The translations under genes were made by a program, and so were the position numbers. Of a stretch of 64,000 nt of DNA, positions 1 through 8,288 are shown in pieces. Each line of letters starts with the position of its first letter. Positions within the stretch are counted from its first letter, which is position 1. Source of the stretch: Pseudorhodobacter ferrugineus DSM 5888 (GTDB lineage Bacteria > Pseudomonadota > Alphaproteobacteria > Rhodobacterales > Rhodobacteraceae); contig NZ_ATVN01000015.1 of NCBI RefSeq assembly GCF_000420745.1, forward strand, positions 1-64,000, written 5' to 3'. The notes below the pieces were generated by a model. That model was not told the origin of the DNA. It saw only the letters and a list, made by a program, of their open reading frames with translations, and did no database searches.

Positions 1-230
1 CTGGGACAATGCGGTGGCGGAAAGCTTCTTCAACCTGCTCAAACGCGAACGCATCCGCCGCAGAAAGTATAAAACGCGCGCCGAAGCCCGTCAGGACGTG
101 TTCGACTACATCGAGTTTTTCTACAACCCGCAGCGCAAACACGTTAGGAACGGGATGCTGTCACCGATCGACTTTGAACAGCAGCAGAAACTGAAGCTGC
201 AAGGTGTCTAGGAAACTAGGGGCTATTCAG
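1..230 (+). mobile_element. IS3-family insertion sequence, right end only
   Basis: The window opens inside an IS3-family element. The end of its transposase is followed by about 20 bases resembling an IS3-type terminal repeat (ending near GGGGCTATTCA at about 219-230). On the other side of this border the minus-strand reading frame becomes recognisable HsdR sequence, so the element appears to have landed in an hsdR gene and removed its 3' end. The left end lies outside the window, so it cannot be judged whether the element is complete. Confidence 0.65.
2..211 (+). CDS. IS3-family transposase OrfB, C-terminal part (cut by window start)
   Basis: This is the C-terminal 69 residues of an IS3-type DDE transposase. 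The frame is open from base 2 and starts WDNAVAESFFNLLKRE, the segment around the catalytic Glu (AESFF) of the rve integrase core. It continues into the family-typical RPH-like tail (FYNPQRKHVRNGMLSP, then IDFEQQ). The rest of the gene is outside the window. The apparent starts at 9 and 14 are internal codons. Confidence 0.85.
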   Translation, partial: WDNAVAESFFNLLKRERIRRRKYKTRAEARQDVFDYIEFFYNPQRKHVRNGMLSPIDFEQQQKLKLQGV

Positions 231-700
231 CTTGCGGGTGGCGATCTCGTCATTCAGCAGCCGGCGCAGGGCTTCAATGGCCAGGTTCTTCTGGTCGATG
301 CCCTGAATACCCAGCAATAAAGCCTCGTCCAGCATGCCGATGTAGGGGCGCGCGACGCCGCATTCCTTCAGGATGTCGATCACCTCGGTGGACCCGACAG
401 CACGGTTGATCAGTTGCGAGATGGCCAACTCGGTATCCTCCACCGCACGGCCCGCCGATGACACTGCGTCCAACTTCCGGATCGCGACCTGCACGGCGGC
501 GAAGAAGCCTACTTCGTCTTTCACATCCTCGGCCTCTGCGCTGCCAGATGCGATCCGGAAGGCGGTTATCAGGCGCATGACCCCAGTCACGAAGCGTTTC
601 TTGCTGAGTTTGCGATCACCACCGTCGACCGCTTTCCCGTCTTTGTCTAAGACCGGGAGGGTCAGGGCATGCTCGATGGCCACCGGCAGGATATAGAGCC
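216..700 (-). pseudogene. Type I restriction enzyme HsdR, internal C-terminal fragment
   Basis: About 155 residues resemble the C-terminal region of type I restriction endonuclease subunit R: a KRFVTGVMRLITAFRIA segment, then KDEVGFFAAVQVAIRKL, ISQLINRAV and IEALRRLLNDEIATRK. This helical part follows the motor domains and contacts the rest of the HsdRMS complex. The gene is cut on both sides: the helicase and nuclease domains (normally some 800 residues upstream) are missing at about 700, and the final residues after LLNDEIATRK are replaced by the IS3 end at about 230. No hsdM or hsdS is present. The apparent start at 749 lies in unrelated sequence. It is a relic, not a working enzyme. Confidence 0.7.
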
Positions 701-787
701 TATCCTGGGGTGGTCTTGCCCCGTTTTGGTTCCGGTCTTTTTCGAGCAATGTTTGCTATGAAGGAGATTAAGAATGGCAACGAGACA

Positions 788-1057
788 CACACCCGCCTTT
801 ACGGGAATGAGCGAGGGCGCGATGACCACGCAGTCGTGGCCAAGCTCTGTGAGCTGTCGGTGCAGGCCATAACCGCATGGACCAGCCTCATAGCAGAAAT
901 GAAGCTGCCGCCCATCAGTCCCGAGCTTGTCAGCAAGCTTGCAAATATGATCAGCGCGGTTCGGGATCGTGCCCCAGTGCCGCACTTCGCCGCCTCGCTC
1001 GCCTTGGGCAAGCGCCACCGAAATCGTAGCCTTATGGACATCCAACCCGATAAACAT
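788..1057 (-). pseudogene. IS110-family transposase, N-terminal fragment
   Basis: About 90 residues match the N-terminal DEDD (RuvC-like) domain of IS110 transposases: MFIGLDVHKATISVALAQ with the first catalytic Asp, then CYEAGPCGYGLHRQL with the Glu, then VVIAPSLIPVKAG. Homology stops where the family normally continues into KTDRRDA, and the frame runs into unrelated sequence. The catalytic core is therefore incomplete and the C-terminal transposase_20 domain is absent. It sits inside the IS3 OrfA relic, as if it had inserted there and then been deleted. Confidence 0.75.
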
Positions 1058-1179
1058 GATATTCTGCAATTGGTCTCTCCCCCATTCTTGAGGCTCGGTG
1101 CCAGCCAATCCGGCGCAACCCTCGAAGGAGAATGCCGCGGGAAAGACCACCAAACCAGCCAGCTCACACTGCGATCATG

Positions 1180-1659
1180 GGGTCTAACTCCGACCTTTTC
1201 TGCCAAAGCCTGCGCACTTTCTTGACGGCTATAAAGTCCAACCACAGCAGCCTGTTGCACGGCGTCAGAGTGATTTCCTGCTCCATATGCCTCGGTGGAA
1301 ACCGTCCCGGCCTCAGGAAAGGCCTCGCGCCGCCCGGCCGTCAGCGTGGCCCGGCCTGGATAGCCTAAGGCACGCAGCGTCCATGAAATGCAGCGCCCTT
1401 GGCTGGCAAAATACTCTACCGCCACCCGCCTTTGTGCCGCCGAGAATTTGGGCGGGCGCGGCACTGAACGGACCTGCAAATCCTGCCGACGCTCATAGTC
1501 TCGATGCCAGCCCTTCAGGGCATTCTTCAATGGATACCCAAACTCACGGATGGTGGCCCGCACGCGCTTGCCGCGCTTGATATAAAGCTCAAGCGCCCGC
1601 ATTCGCTCTTCGTAGCGATACGTGAACTTCTCCAAGATGGTCCACGTTTTCGTCCGCAC
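1180..1659 (-). pseudogene. IS3-family OrfA, truncated
   Basis: About 160 residues resemble the DNA-binding OrfA of an IS3-group element, with two helix-turn-helix repeats: one around RMRALELYIKRGKRVRATIR and GYPLKNALKGWHRDY, and a second around DAVQQAAVVGLYSRQESAQA. It stops near 1180, where IS110-related sequence begins, so the leucine-zipper end and all of OrfB are lost. It faces opposite to the OrfB fragment at the left edge, so the two are probably from different copies. Confidence 0.65.
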
Positions 1660-2123
1660 CCCCGATCCTCGGTATTTCGCCGAAGTCGGTCAAAAAGCTC
1701 CTTAACGCAAAGAGCAGCGGTCCACGGCTTGCGCCCGCGCCCGCTTCCGCCATCGCAGACCTGCAGGGCGCCATCTATGCCTCGACAGTTGAAATCGAGC
1801 GATTTCTCTCCGAATACATCACGCTTGCTTTGGGTGCCCACCATGTCAAACGGCATTCCACCTTCGTCCGTCGGGAGCTGGAAAAGGCTGGCATCGTGCC
1901 TGCCACAGATGCCTCGCCCCTCGGCGCTCGGATCTATCAGCGCGCTGATGTGGCGGCGTTCATCGCCTCGCAGGGCACGTCACCATCAGTGCCGCCTAAT
2001 AATGGAAAACGCGCGCCCGTTGACGCTGTTTTCGGCAATAAAACCATGATATCTGGAAATAATAGCGATTTTGGTGAGTCCGATGCATTAATCGGCAAGA
2101 TCCGAAAAAACGCACTCAAATAG
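1656..2123 (+). pseudogene. 3' part of an unrecognised gene truncated by the IS3 relic
   Basis: An open frame runs without a start codon of its own from the IS3 border at about 1656 to a stop at 2123 (about 155 residues). The first part (ILGISPKSVKKLLNAKSSG) looks like the end of a DNA-binding helix-turn-helix. The middle (RRELEKAGIVPATDASPLG, then IYQRADVAAFIASQ) resembles excisionase- or TniQ-like DNA-binding tails, but I do not recognise the family. It overlaps the convergent secreted-protein gene by 36 bases at its 3' end. The TTG codon at 1830 could serve as a start, but the upstream reading continuity argues for a beheaded gene. Confidence 0.4.
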
Positions 2124-3587
2124 AATAGTTACTTGAGGCACGGGATAGTGCTTTTTATGGTGCTCTCTACAGGTGGTGTCCATAAAAAACGCTTCGGCGT
2201 CGAGATCGAAGCGCAACTGGCCTTGATCCTTGCTGGCCTTTAGCGCGGTGGCCACATGGGCGGTATTGGCGACGATCATGTCGACCTGACTGTCATCAAG
2301 CCCCAAGCTGTCGCGGAGCCACAGGTATATCTGACCCCGCGTTTGGAAATCGTTGTTCAAGTCTTGCAGTCGCGCGTAAAGATCCGCATCGAAATGGCGC
2401 AGCGCGGCGATGGTGTTCGATTTCAGCAGATGATTGTCATATTCGATCCGCCCCGCCGCATCATTATCGTTCAGGCGCGAGCGTTTGAGGATGACAGCAT
2501 CTGCGGGGATATCGCCGTCACCCGGGGTTTGGTTGCGCATCCGTTTGCGCGTTATCTTGCCGTTCTCCTGCCAATAAAAATATTCGCGATAGTCGATGTT
2601 CGAGGGGCGGTCTTGTTGCGCCAAAATGGTGTCGAGCATGATAATTTCAGCCATCTCGCGCATCCAAAAGGCCATTTGAACGGGGGTGATCGGTGCGTCA
2701 TCGGCCGTAGCAAGGGCTTGGGACGAACCTGCCTGGGCAAGCCCTGCGGCAATTGCATCGGCCAACGGCAGATCCGTGGACAAGGCCAAAACGACCGGCG
2801 ATTGCAGGAACGACGCGTATCGCGCCTCGGCCGTGTCAAACGCGACTGCGCCGTTCATTTCGGGCCCGTAGGGCGTGCCACCGCCATCATAAAGCGTGCC
2901 ATAGGCTGCAAGGCCATCGGCTGTTAAGAAATCGGCAGCAGTGCCGTAGCTTCCATCGACTTCATAGCTTTTGGGTTGCGCAATTGCGGCGACAATCGTG
3001 TTCCACGCCGCGTGGTTCATTGCCAGCATGTCTTGGCCAGCGGTTAAATCTGCCCCGCCCAAAGCCACCTCATTCAGCAAAACCGATTTGTCGATGCTGC
3101 GCCAAACGGCAACGGGAACAGTGGTGGTAAAGGCAAAATAGCGCGAAAAGTGGTAGTAGAGCAGGGAGGACGGGGTGAAAGTGGCGCTGGTCGTGGCTTG
3201 ATTAACGCTAAACTTCAGCCGTGCAATTTCATCCTTTGCGACATATTTCGCAATTTTCCCACCGGCACAAATTTTGGTCTGAAACCCTGTCCGATCATCT
3301 TTGAACCGGCCTTCGGATATATCATAAAATACGATTGCGGCGCTAGTCGACCAGATTTTGGGGCATATCGCGATGTCGGAACTGTAGACATCAAGATCGC
3401 AAAGTGCGGCCTCGTCGGACAGATCATCTTTGCTGAATTTTGCTGTGGGCAGTGGTGAAATCCGCGTGCAGGCCTCTAATACACCGTTATAGCTTTGATA
3501 ACTCGTCGCTTTTCCGACCACCACATCGGTGGCGTGAACAGGCGGCGCTAGGATGATGATTGCGGCGGCTAGGATTACATGCTTCAC
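2088..3587 (-). CDS. Secreted protein with possible FAM20/HipA-kinase-like fold
   Basis: 499 residues. The GTG start at 3587 has GAGG five bases upstream. Residues 1-19 form a signal peptide ending PVHA, so the product is exported. Mature cysteines (C40, C63, C75, C107 and two near the C-terminus) would allow disulfides. I cannot assign a family with certainty, but residues 142-163 (LLYYHFSRYFAF then TTTVPVAVWR) resemble the 'E-x2-A-x2-L-x3-LGF-x2-VPP-x3-R' segment of FAM20-type secreted kinases. Residues 318-330 (LDTILAQQDRPSN) resemble the catalytic 'LIGNTDRHxxN' loop of FAM20 and HipA. A later DND (374-376) or YDN (383-385) could be the metal-binding Asp. The Lys of the nucleotide pocket is not certain (K125 is a candidate). 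It lies beside broken mobile DNA. A non-kinase function is possible. Confidence 0.5.
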   Translation of the reverse strand: MKHVILAAAIIILAPPVHATDVVVGKATSYQSYNGVLEACTRISPLPTAKFSKDDLSDEAALCDLDVYSSDIAICPKIWSTSAAIVFYDISEGRFKDDRTGFQTKICAGGKIAKYVAKDEIARLKFSVNQATTSATFTPSSLLYYHFSRYFAFTTTVPVAVWRSIDKSVLLNEVALGGADLTAGQDMLAMNHAAWNTIVAAIAQPKSYEVDGSYGTAADFLTADGLAAYGTLYDGGGTPYGPEMNGAVAFDTAEARYASFLQSPVVLALSTDLPLADAIAAGLAQAGSSQALATADDAPITPVQMAFWMREMAEIIMLDTILAQQDRPSNIDYREYFYWQENGKITRKRMRNQTPGDGDIPADAVILKRSRLNDNDAAGRIEYDNHLLKSNTIAALRHFDADLYARLQDLNNDFQTRGQIYLWLRDSLGLDDSQVDMIVANTAHVATALKASKDQGQLRFDLDAEAFFMDTTCREHHKKHYPVPQVTILFECVFSDLAD

Positions 3588-3793
3588 TATAACCTCGGGG
3601 GATTTGGATCTAGGTCACGTCGAAAGCATCGGTGTAAGACTGGTATAATGGGCCAATTCAAAAGGTCTGCTAATCGCTTACGACACCGATCATTCCCTGA
3701 TTACAGCGCATTTTAGCTTAAGAAGCTATTGTTAGTTTTTCCTGCTGCATCTGAGTGCTAGACAGGGCGGGTGTTGCGGGGTAAACACCCATC

Positions 3794-3805
3794 GTTAGCG
3801 CTAAC
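3794..3805. promoter_or_regulatory. Perfect palindromic operator (LacI-type) before zwf
   Basis: GTTAGCGCTAAC is a perfect 12-bp palindrome with a central CG step, the form of a LacI/GalR-family operator. It ends 27 bases before the zwf start codon. CceR, a LacI-family protein, is an established regulator of Entner-Doudoroff and central carbon genes in alphaproteobacteria, so a CceR-type repressor is the natural candidate. That assignment is inference; no regulator gene is in the window. Confidence 0.6.
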
Positions 3806-3832
3806 AAATTCGATTACCCAGAGAGGAAGCTC

Positions 3833-5287
3833 ATGGTCTCGCGCGTCATTCCGGTGGAACCCTTTGATCTTGTTGTATTTGGTGGCACGGGGGATCTGGC
3901 TCAACGCAAAATTATCCCGGGCCTCTATCGGCGGTTCTGGGCTGGGCAAATTCCGGCAGATAGCAACATTATCGGTGCTGCGCGGTCCGAATTGGACGAT
4001 GCCGGCTTTCAAGACTTGGCCCGCGCGGCGATTGCCGAATTTGTGGCCAAGGATAAGCACGACAAAAAGGTGATCGAGGCGTTTCTGGCGCGGCTGTCCT
4101 ATGTGGCGATTGACGCCAAGGGCAAAGGCGGTTGGGACGCGTTGAAGGCCAAGATGCGCGATGGCGTGGTCAAGGCGTTCTATTTTTCCGTGGCGCCGTC
4201 CTTGTTTGGCGATTTGGCGGAACGGTTGCACGCGCATAAAATCGCCGATGCAAATAGCCGGATTGTGGTCGAAAAACCCTTTGGCCGCGATTTGGAAAGC
4301 GCGCGGGCGTTGAATGCCGTGCTGGCCAAGCATTTCGATGAGGCGCAGATTTACCGGATCGATCATTATCTTGGCAAGGAAACCGTGCAAAACCTGATGG
4401 CTGTGCGCTTTGCCAACATCCTGTTTGAACCGCTGTGGAAGTCGGAATATATCGACCATGTGCAGATCACCGTGGCCGAAACCGTGTCGGTTGACGGGCG
4501 CGGGGCCTATTACGACAAATCGGGCGCTATGCGCGATATGGTGCAAAACCATATGATGCAGCTGTTGTGCCTGATCGCGATGGAACCGCCCTATCACTTT
4601 GATCCCGATGCGGTGCGTGATGAAAAGCTGAAGGTTATCAGGGCGTTGGACCCTGTGAAGCCGGAGGACATCGTGCGCGGCCAGTATCTGGCTGGGAACG
4701 AGCAGGGCGGGTATGTTGAGCATTCCGAGGACCCGACCAGCAAAACCGAAAGCTATATCGCGCTGAAGGTGAACATTTCCAACTGGCGCTGGAAGGGGAC
4801 ACCGTTTTACCTGCGCACCGGCAAACGCTTGCGCGCGCGGGCGTCTGAAATCGCGATCACCTTCCGCGAGCCGCCGCATTCCATCTTTGATGATGCCGAA
4901 GGCTGGCGTGAAAACGTGTTGGTTATTCGCTTGCAACCGAATGAGGGCATGAACCTTATGGTTATGATCAAGGAACCGGGGCCGGGCGGAATGCGTTTGA
5001 CACAAGTGCCGTTGGACATGAGCTTTGCCGAGGCGTTGGGCGAAGAGGGAGCCGATATTCCCGATGCGTATGAACGGCTTATCATGGATGTGATCCGCGG
5101 CAACCAGACCCTGTTCATGCGCGGCGATGAGGTCGAGGCGGCATGGGCCTGGACCGATCCGATCATTCAGGGTTGGGAAAAGCGTGGCGACAAGCCAAAA
5201 GGCTATGATGCAGGGTCATCCGGCCCCGAGGATGCGTTAATGTTGATGCACCGCGATGGGCGGCGCTGGCGGGAGATCCGGGAATGA
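3833..5287 (+). CDS. zwf: Glucose-6-phosphate 1-dehydrogenase
   Basis: Oxidises glucose-6-phosphate to 6-phosphogluconolactone with NAD(P)+, the entry step of the Entner-Doudoroff and oxidative pentose phosphate routes in the cytoplasm. The 484 residues match the family length. The N-terminal Rossmann motif is VVFGGTGDLAQRK, with the conserved Lys and Arg of the GxTGDLxxRK pattern. The substrate-binding motif RIDHYLGKE, with its catalytic His, lies near residue 178. The C-terminal half is the usual alpha/beta dimer domain. The start is supported by GAGAGGAAG just upstream. It is first of three genes and overlaps pgl by ATGA. A LacI-type palindrome lies in its leader. Confidence 0.97.
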   Translation: MVSRVIPVEPFDLVVFGGTGDLAQRKIIPGLYRRFWAGQIPADSNIIGAARSELDDAGFQDLARAAIAEFVAKDKHDKKVIEAFLARLSYVAIDAKGKGGWDALKAKMRDGVVKAFYFSVAPSLFGDLAERLHAHKIADANSRIVVEKPFGRDLESARALNAVLAKHFDEAQIYRIDHYLGKETVQNLMAVRFANILFEPLWKSEYIDHVQITVAETVSVDGRGAYYDKSGAMRDMVQNHMMQLLCLIAMEPPYHFDPDAVRDEKLKVIRALDPVKPEDIVRGQYLAGNEQGGYVEHSEDPTSKTESYIALKVNISNWRWKGTPFYLRTGKRLRARASEIAITFREPPHSIFDDAEGWRENVLVIRLQPNEGMNLMVMIKEPGPGGMRLTQVPLDMSFAEALGEEGADIPDAYERLIMDVIRGNQTLFMRGDEVEAAWAWTDPIIQGWEKRGDKPKGYDAGSSGPEDALMLMHRDGRRWREIRE

Positions 5288-5955
5288 ATATTGTCGAATA
5301 TGCCGACCGCGAAATGATGATGATGGCGCTGGCGAATGTTATTGCTGGCGAATTGGGCGATGCCTTGCGCCAACATGGCCGGGCCAGCCTGTCAGTGCCC
5401 GGTGGCACGACGCCGGGGCCGGTGTTTGACATGCTGTCGGCGGTTGATCTGGATTGGGCCAATGTTGCGGTGTTTTTGAACGATGAACGCTGGGTTTCCG
5501 AAGATAACCCACGGTCCAACACCCGTTTGCTGCGTCAGCATTTGCTGCAAGGGCACGCTGCTGCGGCAAAATTGATCCCGCTTTATGCGCCCACCGACGC
5601 CCCCGAAGATGCGCTGGACGCATTGTCGGACGGTTTAACCCCGCACTTGCCGATTTCGGTTTTGCTGTTGGGGATGGGTGCGGATATGCACACGGCCTCC
5701 TTGTTCCCTGGGGCGGATCGGCTGAATGAGGCCTTGGCCGACGATGCCCCCAACCTTTTGCCGATGCGGGCGGATGGTGCGGGCGAGCCGCGGATAACGC
5801 TGACAGCCCCTGTGCTGCGTGGGGCAATTCACACCCATATTCTCATCACAGGTGCGGACAAACGCGCGGCCATTGAACGCGCGGCCAAGCTGTCCGAGGC
5901 AGAGGCGCCCGTTCGTGTCGTGCTGGCAGATGCAACGATCCATTGGGCGGAGTAA
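5284..5955 (+). CDS. pgl: 6-phosphogluconolactonase
   Basis: Hydrolyses 6-phosphogluconolactone to 6-phosphogluconate, the step after Zwf. The 223 residues have the NagB/SOL fold. Visible motifs are [16 protein letters not shown] (phosphate-binding GGxTP), [17 protein letters not shown] (the family DERxVPxxxxxSN signature) and [17 protein letters not shown] (GxGxDGHTASLFP, here with M replacing G in the DGH position). The start overlaps the zwf stop as ATGA, and pgi follows 4 bases after the stop, so the three are co-translated. The operon order supports the assignment. Confidence 0.95.
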   Translation: MNIVEYADREMMMMALANVIAGELGDALRQHGRASLSVPGGTTPGPVFDMLSAVDLDWANVAVFLNDERWVSEDNPRSNTRLLRQHLLQGHAAAAKLIPLYAPTDAPEDALDALSDGLTPHLPISVLLLGMGADMHTASLFPGADRLNEALADDAPNLLPMRADGAGEPRITLTAPVLRGAIHTHILITGADKRAAIERAAKLSEAEAPVRVVLADATIHWAE

Positions 5956-5959
5956 ACCG

Positions 5960-7573
5960 ATGAAAACCAACTGGCAGGGCCTGCGCGCCCATCACGCTGA
6001 AATTGCAGACACACGTATCGCAGGTTTGTTGAAAAACCCTTCCCGCGCCGCCGAATTCTCGGTGCGTCACGGCGAGATGCTGTTTGACTTTTCCAAGACA
6101 ACTTTGGACGCTAAGGCCTTGTCTTTGCTTCTAAAACTGTCTGATGCGGCGGGGGTTGAGGCCAAGCGTGACGCGATGTTCTCGGGGGCCAAGATCAACG
6201 AGACCGAAGGCCGCGCGGTGCTGCATACGGCGCTGCGCAACCTGAATGCGGCGGTGATGGTGGACGGTGAAAACGTCATGCCACCGGTGCGCGCGACCTA
6301 TGCGCGGATGGTCGAATTTGCGCGGGATGTGCGCGAGGGCAAGATCAAGGGCCAAGGCGGGGCCTATACGGATGTTGTGAACATCGGGATTGGTGGGTCG
6401 GATTTGGGGCCAGCGATGGCGTATCTGGCGTTAGCACCTTACGGCGATGGGCCACGCTGCCATTTTGTCAGCAACGTGGATGGGGCACATATTCATGACA
6501 CGTTGCGCGGATTGAACCCTGAAACCACGCTGGTGATTATTGCGTCGAAAACCTTTACCACCATTGAAACCATGACCAACGCCGAAACGGCGCGGGTTTG
6601 GATGGCGGCGCAAGTCACTGATCCGGCTGCACAATTTGCGGCTGTATCAACGGCGGCCGATAAGACTGCGGCGTTCGGGATTGACCCGTCGCGCGTGTTC
6701 GGGTTTGAGGATTGGGTCGGTGGGCGCTATTCGATGTGGGGCCCCATCGGGCTGTCGTTGATGCTGGCGATCGGGCCTGCGGGGTTTGATGATTTCTTGG
6801 CTGGGGCCGCCGATATGGATGCCCATTTCCGCCATGCAGCACCGGCCCATAACCTACCGATTTTGCTGGCCCTTGTGGGGATTTGGCATAACCAGATCTG
6901 CGGTTATACCACCCGTGCGGTGCTACCCTATGACCAGCGGCTGTCGCGGCTGCCTGCCTATTTGCAACAGCTGGAAATGGAAAGCAACGGCAAGCGTGTT
7001 TCTATGGACGGCGTTGATTTGGTTGAACATTCCGGCCCTGTGGTCTGGGGGGAACCGGGCACCAATGGGCAGCATGCGTTTTACCAGTTGATCCACCAAG
7101 GCACCCGTGTGGTGCCGTGCGAGTTTATTGTGACGCGGCAGGGTCACGAGCCTGAACTGGCGCATCAGCACCTGTTGCTGGTTGCCAATTGTCTGGCGCA
7201 ATCCGAAGCGTTGATGCGTGGCAGGAACTTGGCCGAAGCCACGGAAATCATGGCGAAAAAAGGTTTGACGGGGGCCGAGTTGGACCGTCAGGCGCGCCAC
7301 CGTGTATTCCCTGGAAACCGCCCGTCTACCACCCTTGCCATTCCAAAACTGACGCCGTTCACATTGGGGCAAATCGTGGCTTTGTATGAGCATCGGGTGT
7401 TTGTGGAAGGCGTGATTTTGGGGCTGAATTCGTTTGACCAATGGGGGGTGGAACTGGGCAAGGAATTGGCCGTAGCGCTGCAACCGATCCTTGAGGGCCG
7501 TGTTTCGGCAGATGACAAAGACGCGTCGACCCGTATGTTGGTGGATTATTTGAGGGCGGCAAAACAAGCGTAA
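5960..7573 (+). CDS. pgi: Glucose-6-phosphate isomerase
   Basis: Interconverts glucose-6-phosphate and fructose-6-phosphate. It supplies Zwf from gluconeogenic or fructose-derived sugar phosphate, which fits its place third in the zwf operon. 537 residues, close to the bacterial norm. It carries [12 protein letters not shown] (substrate loop), [16 protein letters not shown] (the SKTFTT phosphate-binding motif) and the PGI signature around [13 protein letters not shown] with the catalytic Glu-His pair. The ATG at 5960 is chosen over an earlier in-frame codon at 5819 that lies inside pgl. A strong terminator follows. Confidence 0.97.
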   Translation: MKTNWQGLRAHHAEIADTRIAGLLKNPSRAAEFSVRHGEMLFDFSKTTLDAKALSLLLKLSDAAGVEAKRDAMFSGAKINETEGRAVLHTALRNLNAAVMVDGENVMPPVRATYARMVEFARDVREGKIKGQGGAYTDVVNIGIGGSDLGPAMAYLALAPYGDGPRCHFVSNVDGAHIHDTLRGLNPETTLVIIASKTFTTIETMTNAETARVWMAAQVTDPAAQFAAVSTAADKTAAFGIDPSRVFGFEDWVGGRYSMWGPIGLSLMLAIGPAGFDDFLAGAADMDAHFRHAAPAHNLPILLALVGIWHNQICGYTTRAVLPYDQRLSRLPAYLQQLEMESNGKRVSMDGVDLVEHSGPVVWGEPGTNGQHAFYQLIHQGTRVVPCEFIVTRQGHEPELAHQHLLLVANCLAQSEALMRGRNLAEATEIMAKKGLTGAELDRQARHRVFPGNRPSTTLAIPKLTPFTLGQIVALYEHRVFVEGVILGLNSFDQWGVELGKELAVALQPILEGRVSADDKDASTRMLVDYLRAAKQA

Positions 7574-7627
7574 ATTTTGCGTATGACATCTGTATGCCAT
7601 CCGTATGTACACCCGTAAATTGAGACG

Positions 7628-7663
7628 AAAACAGGCGCGCCAAGGGATTGGTGCGCCTGTTTT
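7628..7663 (+). terminator. Intrinsic terminator after pgi
   Basis: AAAACAGGCGCGCC and GGTGCGCCTGTTTT form a 14-bp stem with one wobble or mismatch and a 9-base loop, ending in a T-run on the plus strand. The A-run on the other flank would also let it stop the minus-strand transcript of the convergent RidA gene. Confidence 0.85.
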
Positions 7664-7702
7664 ATGGTTTATGAGCGGCAAACGCCCCGAATTTGCCCTG
7701 CG

Positions 7703-8053
7703 TTACGGCAGGGCCGCCGTTACGATCACCTCGACCTTATAGGCCGGTGTTGCCAGTTTGGATTCGCCTGTCGCACGGCCCGGGGTGTGGCCTTGTGGCA
7801 CCCACGCATCCCAAACGGCGTTCATTTCGGCAAAATCGGCCATATCGGCCAACCAGATTTGCACCATCAGCATACGGGTTTTATCGGTGCCGGCGGCGGC
7901 CAGAATGCGGTCCACCTCGGCCAGACAATCCTGGGTTTGCTGGGTGACGGATGCGTTGGGGGTACCAACCTGTCCGGCAAGGTAAACGGTGCCGTTGTGA
8001 ACGACGCCTTCGCTCATACGGGCGCCGACGCCGATGCGGGTGATGTCTGCCAT
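7703..8053 (-). CDS. RidA family protein (YjgF/YER057c/UK114)
   Basis: 116 residues, the normal size for RidA-family trimeric enamine/imine deaminases, which clear reactive 2-aminoacrylate-type intermediates released by PLP enzymes. The fold signature is partly seen in VVHNGTVYLAGQVG, QTQDCLAEVDRILAAAGTD and the C-terminal PAYKVEVIVTAALP. The canonical Arg of RidA proper (in the C-terminal 'CARVEVxxIA' motif) is not present: the equivalent reads KVEVIVTA, so this may be one of the Rid subfamilies without proven deaminase activity. ATG 8053 is chosen because AGGAG lies seven bases upstream; the frame extends to 8074. It stands alone, convergent with pgi. Confidence 0.9.
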   Translation of the reverse strand: MADITRIGVGARMSEGVVHNGTVYLAGQVGTPNASVTQQTQDCLAEVDRILAAAGTDKTRMLMVQIWLADMADFAEMNAVWDAWVPQGHTPGRATGESKLATPAYKVEVIVTAALP

Positions 8054-8138
8054 GGGATGCTCCTGATTTTGCAAGTTATGCCCTTGGGTAACGCGTGGCG
8101 TGGGCTATTAAAAGGGGGTTTTGCACAGTGGAGGAGAT

Positions 8139-8212
8139 TGGAGCGGGTGAAGGGAATCGAACCCTCGTATTCAGCTTGGGAAGCTGCTGCTCTACCATTG
8201 AGCTACACCCGC
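8139..8212 (-). tRNA. tRNA-Gly (anticodon CCC)
   Basis: The reverse complement folds as a cloverleaf: acceptor GCGGGTG pairs with CACCCGC, the D-arm is AGCTCAATGGTAGAGC, the anticodon loop is TTCCCAA, and the T-arm is GAGGGTTCGATTCCC. Discriminator T and an encoded CCA follow, giving TCCA at 8139-8142. It closely resembles bacterial tRNA-Gly(CCC). Confidence 0.97.
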
Positions 8213-8288
8213 GTTCCGACTTCAGATAGGCCAGCCGCGCGCCGCCGTCAAGTGTGATCGGGGCGGCGCGGCTGGATTGAGGTGGTCG

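Noticed and set aside
216-1153. An intact restriction or transposase system at the left edge
   Set aside because: Each family match stops part-way through a domain, and partner genes are missing; these are relics.
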